Notes: generated from the sequence alone by a model not told the origin. Shown: positions 44,772-57,560, counted from the first letter of the stretch. The stretch: 64,000 nucleotides of DNA from Lophium mytilinum (GCA_010093605.1 MU004187.1:2038830-2102829), one strand, 5' to 3'. Numbers and translations: made by a program.

Positions 44772-47700
44772 ATGGACACGGATACACCCTTGAACCACTC
44801 GACCCAGCGCGAGGAAACCTCGCAGACCTCGGGTCGCGTCTACGAGCCCATCCACAACGACCACGGCCCCGACAGCCCCCGCGACGAGTACGACGAGAAG
44901 CACTCGATCAAGGAGCTGGAGCGCAGCTACAGTCATGTCGACCGCGGCGTCAATGTCGAGCGTGCCGAGGCCGAGTTCGCCGAGCTCAGCAAGGAGCTGT
45001 CGCGCGCGTCGCAGCACTCGCGCCGCATATCCAGGACTCAGAGCAGAAGCCATATGAAGCATGAGACTGCGGCGGATATCGAGAAGGCTGCGAGTTCTGA
45101 GGACTCGGAGGCGGAGCAGTTTGATCTGGAGAGCACGTTGAGGGGAAACAAGAGCGAGGCGGACGAGGCGGGGATTAAGTCGAAACGAATTGGGGTGGTG
45201 TGGGACAACCTTACTGTTAGTGGGATTGGGGGTGTGAAGAATTTTGTCAAGGTGAGGTCTGCCCTGGACTGGACTATGTAGGAGCTGAAATTAATTGTGA
45301 TGTAGACTTTTCCCTGGGCTTTTGTGTCTTTTTTCAATGTCGTGGAAACTTTCATGAGTGTTTTCAAGCTCGGGAAGAAGGGCAAGGAGTTCGATATTCT
45401 GAAAGATTTCAAGGGGGTGGCAAAGCCCGGAGAGATGGTTCTGGTGCTTGGCCGTCCTGGTGAGTTCAATTCAAAGTTGCGGAACAATTGACGTTGAGTG
45501 CTAATTCGTACTAGGGTCTGGATGTACCACGTTCCTCAAAGTCATTAGCAACCAAAGATTCGGATACACCAAGATTGACGGGGATGTGCTATACGGACCC
45601 TTCGACAGCGATTTCTTCGCGAAGCGGTATCGCGGAGAGGCTGTATACTGCGAGGAGGATGAGAACCATCATCCCACTCTTACTGTTGGGCAGACTCTGG
45701 ATTTCGCGCTCGAGTGCAAGGTCCCTGGAAAACGACCTGCAGGGCTCTCCCGGAAGGAATTCAAGGAAAGGGTCATAGATCTGTTTCTCAAGATGTTCAA
45801 TATCGAACACACCAAAGACACAATTGTCGGCAACCCCTTCGTTCGCGGCGTATCTGGTGGTGAGAGGAAGCGTGTCTCTATTGCCGAGATGATGGTCACT
45901 GGCGCATCATTTCTCTCGTGGGACAACTCAACGAGGGGCTTGGACGCTTCGACTGCCGTGGATTATGCCAGGTCTCTGCGAGTCCTCACCGACATCTATC
46001 AGACGACTACTTTTGTATCTCTCTATCAGGCATCCGAGAACATCTACAAGGTTTTCGACAAGGTTATGGTTATTGACAGCGGGCGTCAAGTCTTCTTTGG
46101 CCCTGCTAAAGAAGCTCGTGCGTATTTCGAGGGTCTTGGATTTCTTGAGAAGCCTCGTCAGACCACCCCTGATTATCTCACTGGTTGCACCGATCCCTTC
46201 GAGCGTGAATACCAAGCCGGCCGGAGCTCGGATGACGTCCCAAGCACACCAGATGCTCTTGTAGCCGCCTTCAACGCCTCCAAGCTAGGATCTAGCCTCG
46301 AGCAAGAAATGAAGGCTTACCACCAGACAATGGCGCAAGAGAAGCAAGTGTATGATGATTTCGAGACTGCTGTTAAGGAAAGCAAACGACACGCCCCACA
46401 GAAATCAGTCTACTCCATCCCCTTCTACCTGCAGCTCTGGGCATTGTCGAAACGTCAATTCCTCCTGAAGTGGCAGGATAAGTTCTCTCTCGTTGTCTCC
46501 TGGATCACTGCTATCGTCGTTGCCATTATCCTCGGAACCGTCTGGTTAGATCTCCCCGTCACCAGTGCTGGTGCCTTCACCCGTGGTGGCGTTCTCTTCA
46601 TCGCACTACTCTTCAACGCTTTCCAGGCCTTCTCTGAACTAGCTTCTACCATGGTCGGAAGACCTATTATCAACAAGCACCGCGCATATACGTTCCATCG
46701 GCCATCAGCTCTATGGATCGCTCAGATCGGCGTCGACTTGCTGTTTGCATCCGCACAGATTATAGTATTCAGTATTATGGTTTACTTTATGTGTGGACTA
46801 GTCCGAGACGCTGGTGCCTTCTTTATCTTCACCCTGGTAATCATTACTGGATATCTAGCCATGACGCTCTTCTTCCGAACTGTTGGTTGTCTCTGTCCCG
46901 ACTTCGATGTTGCCATGCGACTGGCCGCAACTATCATTACACTCTTCGTCCTCACATCTGGTTATCTAATTCAGTGGCAATCTGAACAAGTGTGGTTGAG
47001 GTGGATCTTTTACATCAACGCTCTGGGTTTAGGGTTCAGCGCGCTTATGATGAATGAGTTCAGGCATTTGGACCTCAAATGCGAAGGAGCGTCCCTTATC
47101 CCCAACGGTGGCGGCTACACTGATATCAACCACCAAGTGTGTACCTTAACCGGAAGTAAACCCGGCCAACCGCTAGTCTCGGGAACCAGCTACATTGAGC
47201 AGAGTTTCACCTACGACCCCAAGGATCTCTGGCGCAACTGGGGAATCATCGTCGTTCTCATCGTGGGTTTCCTCATGGCCAACGCCTTCCTCGGAGAGTA
47301 CATTCAGTGGGGCGCTGGAGGAAGGACTGTTACCTTCTTTGCCAAAGAAAATGACGAGCTCAAAAGACTTAACCAAACTCTTCGAGAGAAGAAGGAAAAA
47401 AGGAACCGCAAGGAGGAGGGTGGTGGTGATGCTACCTCTGGGCTCAACATCACATCCGAAGCCGTCATCACCTGGGAAAACCTGTGCTACGATGTCCCCG
47501 TTCCTTCCGGCCAACTCCGCTTGCTAAAGGACATCTTCGGTTATGTCAAGCCTGGCCAATTGACCGCTTTGATGGGAGCATCTGGCGCCGGCAAAACTAC
47601 CTTGCTAGACGTTCTCGCTGCTCGTAAAAACATCGGTGTCATCTCTGGAGATAAGCTTGTTGATGGTAAGACTCCAGGTCTTGCTTTCCAGCGTGGCACT

Positions 47701-49412
47701 TCCTATGCCGAACAGCTTGATGTCCACGAGCCTGCAACTACTGTCCGGGAGGCACTCCGATTCTCCGCCGACCTTCGCCAGCCATATGACACTCCCCAGG
47801 AGGAAAAGTATGCGTATGTTGAAGAGGTCATTTCTCTCCTCGAGATGGAGGACATGGCCGACGCCATAATCGGTGAACCCGAATCCGGTCTTGCTGTTGA
47901 GCAAAGGAAGCGAGTTACGATTGGTGTGGAGCTTGCCGCAAAACCCGAATTGCTTCTCTTCCTTGATGAACCCACCAGTGGCCTCGACAGTCAGAGTGCC
48001 TTCAACATCGTCCGTTTCCTGCGTAAACTCGCTGCTGCTGGTCAGGCCATTCTCTGCACCATCCATCAGCCCAACTCTGCGCTTTTCGAGAACTTTGATC
48101 GTCTGCTTCTGCTCCAGCGGGGAGGACAGTGCGTATACTTTGGCGACATCGGCAAGGACGCTCATGTTTTGCTTGACTACTTCGCCCGTCACGGTGCCGA
48201 CTGCCCTTCAGATGCCAACCCTGCTGAATGGATGCTTGACGCGATAGGAGCTGGTCAGGCACCTCGCATTGGAAACCGAGATTGGGCAGATGTGTGGCAA
48301 GACTCGGACGAGTTTAACATCATCAAAGAAGATATCGTCAAGATCAAGAGGGACCGCATGGCAGCGGTGGGCGCAGCCGAGGAAGTGATACAAGCTGAAT
48401 ATGCCACACCTCTCTGGCACCAGATCAAGATGGTCAATGCTCGCACCCACATGTCTTTCTGGAGGACACCAAACTACGGTTTCACCCGACTGTTCAATCA
48501 CGTCATAATTGCTTTACTCACTGGTCTCATGTATCTTCAACTCGACGACTCCAGGTCGTCTCTCCAATACCGTGTCTTCATCATCTTCCAGGTCACCGTT
48601 CTTCCCGCTCTAATCTTGGCCCAAGTCGAGCCAAAGTACGCCATTGCTAGGATGATCAGCTACCGCGAACAGGCCGCCAAAGCCTACAAAACCTTCCCTT
48701 TCGCCTTGTCCATGGTGCTCGCTGAGATGCCCTACAGTATCATCTGTGCTGTAGCCTTCTTCCTCCCGATCTACTACATTCCCGGTCTCAACCCCGCCTC
48801 GAGCCGCGCTGGATACCAGTTCTTCATCGTCCTCATCACCGAGATATTCTCCGTCACTCTTGGTCAAATGGTAGCGGCTCTGACACCCACGCCCTTCATC
48901 AGCTCTCTCGTCAACCCGTTCATCATCATCGTCTTTGCCCTCTTCTGTGGTGTCACAATTCCCAAGCCATCCATCCCCAAATTCTGGCGTGCTTGGCTCT
49001 ACGAGCTCGACCCCTTCACTCGCCTTATTGGTGGTATGGTTGTCACCGAGCTCCATGACCGCCCGGTCAGGTGCAAAACCGCGGAATTCAACAGCTTCAC
49101 TTCGCCGCCCGGACAGGACTGCGGGTCCTACATGGAGGACTTCTTTGCCGGCGGTGGCCCGGGTTACCTTCTCAACAACATGACGGATGCATGCCAGTAC
49201 TGCGCCTACAAAGTTGGCGACGAGTTCTACCAGCCACTTGGATATAAGTTTGAGAATAGGTGGCGCGACCTTGGTATCTTCGCTGCGTTCATCGGCAGCA
49301 ATTTGATTATTTTGTTCATTGCGGTATGTTCATCGACGGTTTTCTTGCCCTCACAAATCGAACAATGACTGACATTTACTAGGCTCGTTATCTCAACTTC
49401 AACCGCCGTTGA
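44772..49412 (+). CDS. PDR-type ABC-G transporter (pleiotropic drug resistance)
   Basis: Four exons, 44772-45251, 45306-45459, 45515-49323 and 49383-49412 (a 30-nt last exon coding the end ARYLNFNRR), total 1490 residues. Order NBD1-TMD1-NBD2-TMD2, as in full-size PDR proteins. NBD1 (~res. 160-400) has the PDR-type changed Walker A GRPGSGCTT (Cys for Lys), signature VSGGERKR and Walker B LSWDN (Asn for Glu). NBD2 has canonical Walker A GASGAGKTT (~898) and Walker B LLLFLDEP, with signature AVEQRKRVT. Thus one ATP site is degenerate, as is normal for the family. Each TMD has about six helices with a Cys-containing extracellular loop. Expected in the plasma membrane as an exporter of lipophilic compounds, azoles or metabolites. 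Confidence 0.93.
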
Positions 49413-50013
49413 GGCTACCAAATTCCACATCGCCTTAGAATTTTCTGGAAATATCCCACCAGCGCCCATAGAGGCGACCGTGTGATCGGAGCACGATAGA
49501 CGGATCTTGTAATGGGCTTTTAGGATACCCAAAGCGTTGGATCACCCAAAAGATTCGGTGTACTGTATAGACGGCGAGCGGGCTGTAAAATTTGGGAGCA
49601 TGGACGCTTGGCAGCTGTGAGTTGGCAAACGAATAGGTCATACGCACCTTCGCTGCGTAGCTGCCCCTTTACACGGCCAACCTTCACCATTTATACTAGA
49701 CAACTCATTATAATTTCATAGACTCAATTGGCACAACGTGCAAAGTCTCACCAGTTTTCCTTGCGAGTGCTTGATATCTGACTTGGCCTGATCTTCCCTG
49801 TTCTTTGAATAGTGAAGAGAATGACAACGCGCAGGGCTTTATCTAGTTGTTTGCTCGTTTCTGAAGTGTCGAATATATCAACGTCCTTGTCCCTCCCTGC
49901 CCATTCCTTTCTTCTTTTATACTCTCTGCTGCGGGCCAGCCCTTTGACTCACAGGATCCGGTCGATGTGAACTCATACCCACCCGACAACTTTTGTTACT
50001 CTGACTACCAGTT
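49413..50013. other. Short intergenic region
   Basis: About 600 bp with no gene. It holds the 3' UTR of the ABC transporter and a pyrimidine-rich promoter/leader for the next gene. Confidence 0.45.
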
Positions 50014-52095
50014 ATGGCACCACGCGGCATCGTCGTCTCTACGTCTTCTGCCAGCCCTCCCACACCTCCCGCTCCTCAGAAAAGCATAGAAGGGCTCAAT
50101 ACTGCCTTAACCAACCCCGATACTCTAAAGAGCCGCCACTGGGAGAACCATAACCCGTACGAAGCTTTCCCACAGCAGACGTTTACGCAGGAGATGGGGA
50201 AGGCGATGTGGGGCGTGAAACCGCCTTGGTATGGCGATGAAGAGACGTCAAGAAAGATTATGATATCGAAGACGACCCAGCTGCAAGGCTTCGTTACCAT
50301 ATCAGTACCCACCGCAACTATCGCAAGGCACGGTGGTACTGGCGGCGATGAGGACGAGCAACCGCCGCAGCAGGTCACGGATGTCAAACGGACGACGGTG
50401 TGGCATACGAAAACAGAAACGCAAACGCGGTTTCTAGAGCGCGCCGCTGTGCGCCATTCGCGTCCCTCGCAGTGCGATGGCTGTGGTGATCCAGTGGTGG
50501 AGTCAGCGACAGGCGTGCTGGAGAAGGAGAAGGAGGCGATGCAGCGGGGTGGAGATCTGCAGGAGAAAGACGAACATGATGAAGTGAAGATCAAGGAAAT
50601 CTGGAGAATCAACAGAGATCGCCGTGGTGTCCCAGCTACGCCATTCGCACGTGGTGGGAAAGGCGAAGTTGGAGGTGACGGTGAAGTGTTGTGGGGCACC
50701 GCCCAAACCGTCACCACGTCAACATCTGCAACTCTGGACCCTCCCGCAACTCAAGATTCCTTGAACGCTGAGATTATCGCGGACGGGAAGCATGGAAAGG
50801 ACATAGCCAGCGTGCAAACGCCCTCGCCACTGATTCCGGCAGCAATCGTCCCCGGTATCCCGAAACACCTCACGACCGCCCATCTACCCTCCCCATCCCA
50901 CCAAAGGACATCTAAAATGTACACCGGCCGCGTATGCCAGGAGCTAGATCCGCTCTTACTCGAGCTTTTGAATCCCACCATTTCGCCTACGTCGACAATC
51001 ACACAACCTCCAACGCCCTCTCCGTCACTGAATCGCTGGAACCGCGTCCCGAGCTTCGAGGCTGAATGGGTTAACAATTCCACCGAGCCGTGGGAGTTTG
51101 GGTTTGAGTTGCCCAACGTGCCGGCGCCGCTTGTATGGTTGCTATTCCTAGGTTTAGCGTTAGGAGCGGCCGGCAGCGCGGTGGTGTATCTCGTGAACTT
51201 CCCACCCGCCTTTCTATCAATGCGCGCTCCAAGCCGCAGAGCCGACGACGAACAGGGACGTGGGCGGTATCAGGGCTTCGAGAACGGGAGCCCGAATCCG
51301 ATGGAGCCGCCGCCGAGTGCGGTATCGACGGCGAGGGAGTTCGAGGGCGCCGCGGCGCTGCGGCGGACAAGAGCGCGACATCTAGAGAATGGGATAGACG
51401 CAGCTTCTTCACCTTCTGCGTACTCGTACTCGAAATCTGGGGGCGAGTCACCGACAGGTCGCACGCCTCTCCTCCACTCTAGCTCTACTTCATCGCACTC
51501 CACGCCCTCTCCGTCACCGAGCCCACCCCGCTCTCCTCCTAGCAGATGGACACCGAACCGTAATTCGAAAAAGAAACAAGAAATCCTCCTCTCCCCCCTC
51601 GGCACGCCCTTCCCAGCCGCGGAACCCTCCATCCCCCTCCTCCCGCTTCCCCCACGGGACAAAACAGCCCACAAAATGCGCGCCGAGCTTCGTCCTCACC
51701 CCCTAAACCTCACCCCCCTCCCCACAGACCCACGAGGGCGCGCTATCCCCCGCTCTCGCACCGGCGAAGACTGGATCGCCGCCCGCGCCGCCTTCGCCTC
51801 GCAACCCAGCACCCCGCGTTCCCTCCTCGCGGCCAACGAGAGCGACATCGAGGCCCAGACGCCACATGCGCAGCTGTCGCCGCTGATGAAGAAGACGCGC
51901 TCGGGGTTCGGGCTCGCGGCGTTTCTGCCCAGTGCGATGTCGTTGCCGGCGTCGCCGGTGGTGAGGTGGAGCAGTGGGGGCGCGGCGTGGTTGGAGAGTA
52001 TTGATGGGGCGGTTGGGAGGGTGGTTGGGAGGGTGGCAAGGTTTACGGCGGATGAGGGGGGGGAGGGGGGGTTGGTGTTGCCGACGAGGGAGTGA
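50014..52095 (+). CDS. Hypothetical single-pass membrane protein, Ser/Pro-rich
   Basis: A single-exon protein of 693 residues with no domain I recognise. Res. 1-~90 include a possibly conserved Trp/Pro segment (WENHNPYEAF, ~res. 43-52). Then comes a charged, variable region with a CDGCGDP motif (~res. 153). One hydrophobic helix lies at ~res. 373-393 (APLVWLLFLGLALGAAGSAV), preceded by Asn-rich N-glycosylation-like sites and followed by basic residues, suggesting a type I-like topology or an internal anchor. The C-terminal ~290 residues are Ser/Pro/Arg-rich and disordered, with several Ser-Pro sites. Unlikely to be an enzyme; perhaps an organelle-membrane or cell-surface scaffold. The long frame and codon regularity support a real gene. 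Confidence 0.65.
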   Translation: MAPRGIVVSTSSASPPTPPAPQKSIEGLNTALTNPDTLKSRHWENHNPYEAFPQQTFTQEMGKAMWGVKPPWYGDEETSRKIMISKTTQLQGFVTISVPTATIARHGGTGGDEDEQPPQQVTDVKRTTVWHTKTETQTRFLERAAVRHSRPSQCDGCGDPVVESATGVLEKEKEAMQRGGDLQEKDEHDEVKIKEIWRINRDRRGVPATPFARGGKGEVGGDGEVLWGTAQTVTTSTSATLDPPATQDSLNAEIIADGKHGKDIASVQTPSPLIPAAIVPGIPKHLTTAHLPSPSHQRTSKMYTGRVCQELDPLLLELLNPTISPTSTITQPPTPSPSLNRWNRVPSFEAEWVNNSTEPWEFGFELPNVPAPLVWLLFLGLALGAAGSAVVYLVNFPPAFLSMRAPSRRADDEQGRGRYQGFENGSPNPMEPPPSAVSTAREFEGAAALRRTRARHLENGIDAASSPSAYSYSKSGGESPTGRTPLLHSSSTSSHSTPSPSPSPPRSPPSRWTPNRNSKKKQEILLSPLGTPFPAAEPSIPLLPLPPRDKTAHKMRAELRPHPLNLTPLPTDPRGRAIPRSRTGEDWIAARAAFASQPSTPRSLLAANESDIEAQTPHAQLSPLMKKTRSGFGLAAFLPSAMSLPASPVVRWSSGGAAWLESIDGAVGRVVGRVARFTADEGGEGGLVLPTRE

Positions 52096-52279
52096 GTAGG
52101 CTGGGGTACTCGATAGGTTTGGCGGGAGGGGAGAGGTTGAGGCTGAGATTCAGTCGGAAGATGATAGGTCTTGCATCTATCTGCTTAAGGAATCCAGATA
52201 GTCTATTGAGAGTTTGAATATGATGGAAAACTTTATACAATGGACATGGGGCTATTGTTTGACGAAGTGGAGATGTGAT

Positions 52280-52355
52280 GGCTAGGGCACTCCTTACAGC
52301 GGTGCCGAGCGAGCAAGAATAGCGCTCGACCTGGGTATGGATGTTGATCTCGATT
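52280..52355. repeat. Possible diverged copy of the 151-bp repeat unit
   Basis: AGGGCACTCCTTACAGCGG, then GTGCCGAGCGAGCAAG and, further on, GGATGTTGATCTCGATTCAA parallel the landmarks of the 31356-32170 unit (AGGCCACCCCTAATAGTGG, GTCGAGTAAGCAAAG, GATGTTGAGGTTCAAG). The similarity is weak. Confidence 0.35.
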
Positions 52356-52747
52356 CAATGCGTGTTACCGCTCTTTGAATCACGTGCCTATTCTCCACTT
52401 CTCTCTCTGTGGGGTATATAAACCCCTTCCACCCCCTCTTAATCTTCCTACAGGAAGCTGGAACGGGCTCAAGGTCGGGGGATCGAAAAAGTCGAACATA
52501 ACTTTTATCATTTGGAGGGAGAGGGGAGGAGTGTGGGATTAAGTTCGAGTAGTGATGATGAGAGCTAGGAAGACGTAATGGTGATAGTAAGCCTTCGATG
52601 GTGAAGGACTTCGCCTGGACCTTGTAGAGAGGATTATCGTCATAGAAAGCAGCGAGGCTGATTTCCGTGTACCCAAACTTATAGTGAATAGTATACGAGA
52701 AGGTAAGACGCAAAAATAATTAGGCCTATTAGAAGTAATCTTTCGCA

Positions 52748-53087
52748 GCCTACCACCGTGTGAGGTCCTCTAATATAGCATAACACGTTTAAAACCGACG
52801 ATTTTCCCAACCCTGATAGCTCGCTGGGCCACCTCAAACGGTATCAGACTGTTGGGCCACTGAAGGCAGCAGCCAGTAAGCTGCAACGAGATCTGGAGGC
52901 CTTAGAGATAGCTGGCCTGAATTGAATACGAATCCCGTATATCTGAACCTGGACTGTGTAAATTAGTGCTTGCATTTACGCTTGCCTACCACCATTTGAG
53001 GTCCTCTGTTACGGCATCAAAATCATGAAAAGGACGGTTTTCCCATTCCTTAAAGTTCTCCAGGGCACCTCAGACGGTACCAAACTA
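52748..53087. repeat. Diverged direct repeat pair (period 236 bp)
   Basis: Copy A starts at 52748 and copy B at 52984, each about 100 bp, roughly three quarters identical. Shared landmarks are GCCTACCACC, TGAGGTCCTCT, TTTTCCCA and CACCTCA(A/G)ACGGTA. They look like old, mutated copies of one element. Confidence 0.55.
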
Positions 53088-53586
53088 CCCTACTATAAGA
53101 CTATGTATACTGTGAGACTCGTAGCTTTCAAGCAGAGTGCTCCGTGGTTGCCGCACGGCGTGTTTTACACGGGCTTTCGCAGTAAGATTTGTGTCTGTGT
53201 CCAATTGAAGGGGCTAGAGAGGTACCTCGAAGAGGCTGCAGCGAGCGTTATGTAGTGCCCGCGCTGTGTATAAATGACCAGAATGGGTTCGCCGCGGTTA
53301 AATTTGTGAATACTTACAGCTTTTCTAGAATGCACTCTAAATTGACCACAAAGAGTGCTACGCTGCGTTTCTTATTTCAAACTTTACGAGTAGATGAGTG
53401 AAGGAGCAAAGAGGTTCCATTGCTTTTTCCTGCCCCACTAGAGTATTCTAAGTCACCACCTCACCATCGACGTCATCTAGCCATTCTGCATATCAACACC
53501 ACACGCGCCATCACGACGAACCTTATAGATAATGCTACACACCCCAGCCCTAATTAAGGCCCCGCGATGATCCAGCAACCCTGACC

Positions 53587-56500
53587 ATGCCCCCCCTCGT
53601 CCGCAAACTCCTCATCTTCGCCGCCGTCGACGGCTTGATCCTGCAGCCCGCCCCGCCGCGGAACCACCCCCCCGCGACCCAACAAGCCATCAAGATCGAC
53701 TACAAGGGCAATGTCGCACCGCTTCTCAAGGACAGGCGCGAGACAGACACCACGCCTGTCTCGCTTGAGGCGCATGGCATCGTTGGTCAGCAAGAACCCT
53801 TCCCGCTGCCCTCATATACCTATCTATTGGAGAGCGGAAATGCTGACGCGTGCATGTTGTAGGGCTTTTGAAAGTCGCTTCGGCCACATTCCTGATCTCG
53901 ATATGCGGCCGCGAACAAGTCGCCCAAGTCCGCGGGAAGCCGATCTACGTGATCACAGACGTGGCGCTTATTCCGCTGTCGTCGCAAGAGGAGGCGCATA
54001 AAGCTATCACAGCTGCGAAGGAGCATGTGAAGCGGCACGCCAAAGCGGATGAAGCGGGCGTAGAAGAGGATAGCGAGAGCGATGATGACGAGAGCAGGAG
54101 TATAATTGGGGATTCGTTGGACGAGGAGGCTACGCCGCCGGTGCACGAGGAAATTAAAGATACGGTGACGGGACAGCGGGGACCTTTAGAGCGGCAAACG
54201 AGTGTGGTTGAGGATGTGATCGGGAAGAAGGGGGTGTATGGGCGTTTTGCCGATAAATGGTTCTCGAAGCGTGGGTGGAGTGCTGAGGGCAGGCGGATGC
54301 AGGGGATGAGTTCTGAAGAGGATATATCGACAAAGAAGGCACAGACACCACCGAATGTGGAGTCGACACTGGAAGAATCAGAAGAGGCGCCGAAGGGGCC
54401 TGTGAACCCTGAGGATGCGCCCGAGGGGGTCAAAGAGGAGGTTGAGATGCCAGTGAGCCCGGAGGAGATTCCAAAGGCGCTCGTGCAGCCGGTGGATAGC
54501 TCGACAGTGGAGCTGCTGCCGAAGATCTTGAGGACGACGAAGCTATACTTTAGCTCGAGGAGCTTCTTCTTTTCGTATGATTATGATGTTTCGCGGAGTT
54601 TGGGACGGCAGCAGGGGATGGGGTCGAGTTTGCCGCTTTTCAAGCAATTTGATCCTCTTGTGAGCATGATCGTACTAACAATGGGGCTTCGCTGATTCTT
54701 ATGGCTTAGTTCTTCTGGAATCGTCACATAATGAGCCCACTCATAGACGCTGGACAGCACACATTCGTTCTTCCACTGATCCAAGGATTCGTTGGACAAC
54801 GAGCATTCACGGTCGACGTTTCAGGGGACTCGTCGAAGAGTGCAGTAGTTGACTCGGCTTCAAAGCCGGAAGATGTCATTGCTGCACAGCCAGAGGCAGA
54901 TTCAACGGACACATCTCCTAGTACAGCTGCTAAACCACCAGCCACTGAAGAACCGGGAAAGAAAGACTTCCTGCTCACTATAATATCACGACGATCCATC
55001 AAGCGTGCTGGTTTGCGGTATCTTCGACGCGGTGTCGATGATGAAGGTAATGCTGCCAATAGCGTGGAAACTGAGCAGATACTCTCCACCACGACTTGGG
55101 ATTCCACCGAAGACAAAATCTATTCGTTTACCCAATATCGAGGATCCATTCCGCTCTTCTTTTCACAGTCTCCTTACAGCCTCAAACCTCTACCCATGTT
55201 CTTTGGGTCCCCAGAAACCAACGCCGCTGCCTTCAAATTACACTTTGCAACGCTCGCCTCCCGGTACGGTAGCATATACTGTGCATCTTTAGTCGATAAG
55301 CACGGAACCGAATCTAAGATAGGTGGAGCGTTTGAAAAGCATGCCGGCGAGCTCAATTCCGATGGTGGAATAGATAGCAAAGGCACCCAGCTCGGCTTCG
55401 AATGGTTTGACTTCCATAATGTTTGTCGCGGGATGCGTTTCGAGAATGTCTCGCTCCTCATCGACACTCTCGGCCCCTTCCTCACGACGTCCGGCTTCAC
55501 CGTCATATCAAACGACAAGCCCATCCAAACCCAAAGCGGCGTCCTCCGCACAAATTGCATGGACTGCCTTGACCGCACCAACGTCGTTCAGTCCGCCTGC
55601 GCGCGCACCGCTCTCGAATCCCAATTAGCATCGCACTCCCCACCAATCCACATAGACCTCCACACCGACCCATCCACCGCTTGGTTCAACACCCTCTGGG
55701 CCGACAACGGCGACGCTATCAGCAAGCAGTATGCCGGCACCGCTGCCCTAAAAGGCGACTTCACACGAACCCGCAAGCGCGGCGTCGCGGGTGCCCTCGC
55801 TGACTTCGGCCTCACTCTCAACCGCTACTACAACAACATCGTCGACGACTACTTCGCGCAAGCCCTCATCGACTATCTCCTCGGCCGCGCGCCTGACTCC
55901 ATCTTCGCGGAGTTCGAAGCCGATATGAAGAGCGCAGATTACGCGGTCGACCTACGCAAAGTGCGGCAGGCGGCGATCGAGCGATGTGCGGGGATCGTCA
56001 TTGAGGATCCTGAGGAAGATCTAGTAGCGGGCTGGACGCTCAGCTGTCCCAGTGCAGCAAACTCGCTGAAGACGGCGCGCTTTGAGGAGGCGGTACTGCT
56101 ACTTACGGAGCATGCGCTGTACTTCTGTCGGCTGGACTGGGGCACGGAGAAAGTCGCAGCATTTGAACGTATTGCACTAGATCAGCTGGACGCGGTCAGT
56201 CGAGGCGTGTATATCACGAGTACATTGGCGAAGCGGCATGTGAATGAGACTAAGAACGTCGGCTTTGTGCTCAGGTATCGCGCCGAGCTGGGGAAAGAGT
56301 TGGTGAGAGTTAATACTCGGAGTTTGGATAGTGGGGTGCAGGAGAGCGCGGCGAAGGGAAAGGAGGAGGGAAGGTTTCTGGCTTTCAAGGCGCTGCCGCC
56401 GAAGAGTAGCTTTGGGAGTGGAGAGGGCGCGGAGGAGGCGGAGAGTGAGGGCGAGGTGGTGAAGTTGATTTGTGAGGAGATCGTTGCGGTTGCTAATAAG

Positions 56501-56668
56501 GCGAGGAAGGGGGAGAGAGAAGCAGCGGAGGGAAAGGGAGAGGGAGCTCAGGGGTGGAAGCCGTTGGCGGTGGAGGAGAAGGATGTTGTTAGTCTTGTGG
56601 ATGCGAAGAAGAGCACTGGGTATCTGGAACAGCTTGGGTACTCGCTCAAGAAGTTTGTGTGGGCGTAG
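53587..56668 (+). CDS. SacI-domain inositol polyphosphate phosphatase with hSac2 domain (INPP5F/Sac2-like)
   Basis: Exons 53587-53785, 53863-54659 and 54710-56668 give 984 residues in phase. The SacI domain starts near residue 50 and includes QVRGKPIYVITDVALIP, FFWNRHIMSPLI across the second intron, and the catalytic P-loop C-x5-R-T as CMDCLDRT near residue 615. Acidic, Ser-rich low-complexity insertions interrupt the domain (~res. 125-260 and ~360-410). The C-terminal part (FEEAVLLLTEHALYFCRLDW, ~res. 795 on) matches the hSac2 domain, a PH-like dimerisation module. The enzyme probably removes the 4-phosphate from phosphoinositides on endosomal or plasma membranes, as animal Sac2 does. Substrate specificity is inferred from domain order only. 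Confidence 0.87.
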
Positions 56669-57131
56669 AATAGTAATAAGAACTGAATGATGTGCTTGAG
56701 AGCTTTATCTTGACCATAGGAGGTATGAAAGATCTGACATCAATCTTGCCACGCTAGGCATGAAAATGGCGGCACACTCAGCAAGTATTCTGTCCCATGT
56801 GCGTATATAGGTGTCTGCCACTGCTTGGAGTGCTTCAACAAGCTTCCATACAGCCCAAAGCTAAGAATATTTATCTGATTCATATTTTGGATATCGCATT
56901 GAAGTACCACAAACAATGGCAGACAGATGTATAGTGAGAGCAGTATGCTGGTTGAGTGTGCCACCTTTTCCATGCCGATGTCCCACCAAACACCACAGCC
57001 CTTCCCTGTTCAACCGACGTCATCGTTCACGAACCCTGGCAGCGAGCATACATAAGAGACCCCGCAAGCCCCAGTATAGACTACTAACCCATACCTAATC
57101 CTCAAAATAAACTAGACCGACTGCAACCAAG
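56669..57131. other. Short intergenic region
   Basis: About 460 bp with no gene; 3' UTR of the phosphatase and promoter/leader of the small Gly/Pro-rich gene. Confidence 0.4.
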
Positions 57132-57560
57132 ATGTCCTCCAAAGAGAACCAAACCGATCCCATACCTCAACAAGAGGAGGAGCAGAAGGAGCCCAGAGGT
57201 AAATAGCCATGATTCTCCTTAACCAGAACTATATACTTCAGACGGCAGCTAACATGTTTCATAGGCTTCCTCGCACCGGTCCTCGACCCCGTAGGCAAAG
57301 GTCTCGAAACCGGCCTCAAACCCATCGGCGCACCCTTGGGGTATGTGACCAAGCCGCTCGGCAACGTTGTGGGCAGCATCACCAAACCCGCCCTCGGCCC
57401 GCTGGCAGGGAACGAGGACGAGAAAGCAGAGCCGCTGGGCGGCAAGAACAAGGATAGCTACGAGGCGAAGAAGGAGAGTATTGGGGGCAAGGTCCAGGAT
57501 GGGGAGAACCCGCTGGGTTTGGATCAGACGGGGAGGTGGGGATTCGCAGATGACCAGTAG
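57132..57560 (+). CDS. Small conserved-looking Gly/Pro-rich hypothetical protein (120 aa)
   Basis: Two exons, 57132-57198 and 57265-57560, 120 residues. The N-terminal ~22 residues are Gln/Glu-rich. Then comes a Gly/Pro/Leu repeat-like core, with LDPVGKGLETGLKPIGAPLG and TKPLGNVVGSITKPALG showing a spaced Gly-x(n)-Pro pattern, weakly hydrophobic but not a clear membrane helix. The C-terminal half is charged (KNKDSYEAKKESIGGK) and ends in an acidic DDQ. I do not know the family; such patterns appear in stress-related or membrane-associated small fungal proteins, but that is only a guess. Confidence 0.6.

Larger units (their letters stand above)
52096..53586. other. Repeat-containing intergenic region
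   Basis: About 1.5 kb without a supported gene. It holds a diverged stretch resembling the 31.4-kb tandem unit (~52280-52355) and a pair of direct repeats (52748 and 52984). AT-rich parts lie between them. Confidence 0.5.

Noticed and set aside
47605-48192. 195-codon minus-strand frame inside the ABC transporter
   Set aside because: Antisense shadow of the second nucleotide-binding domain.
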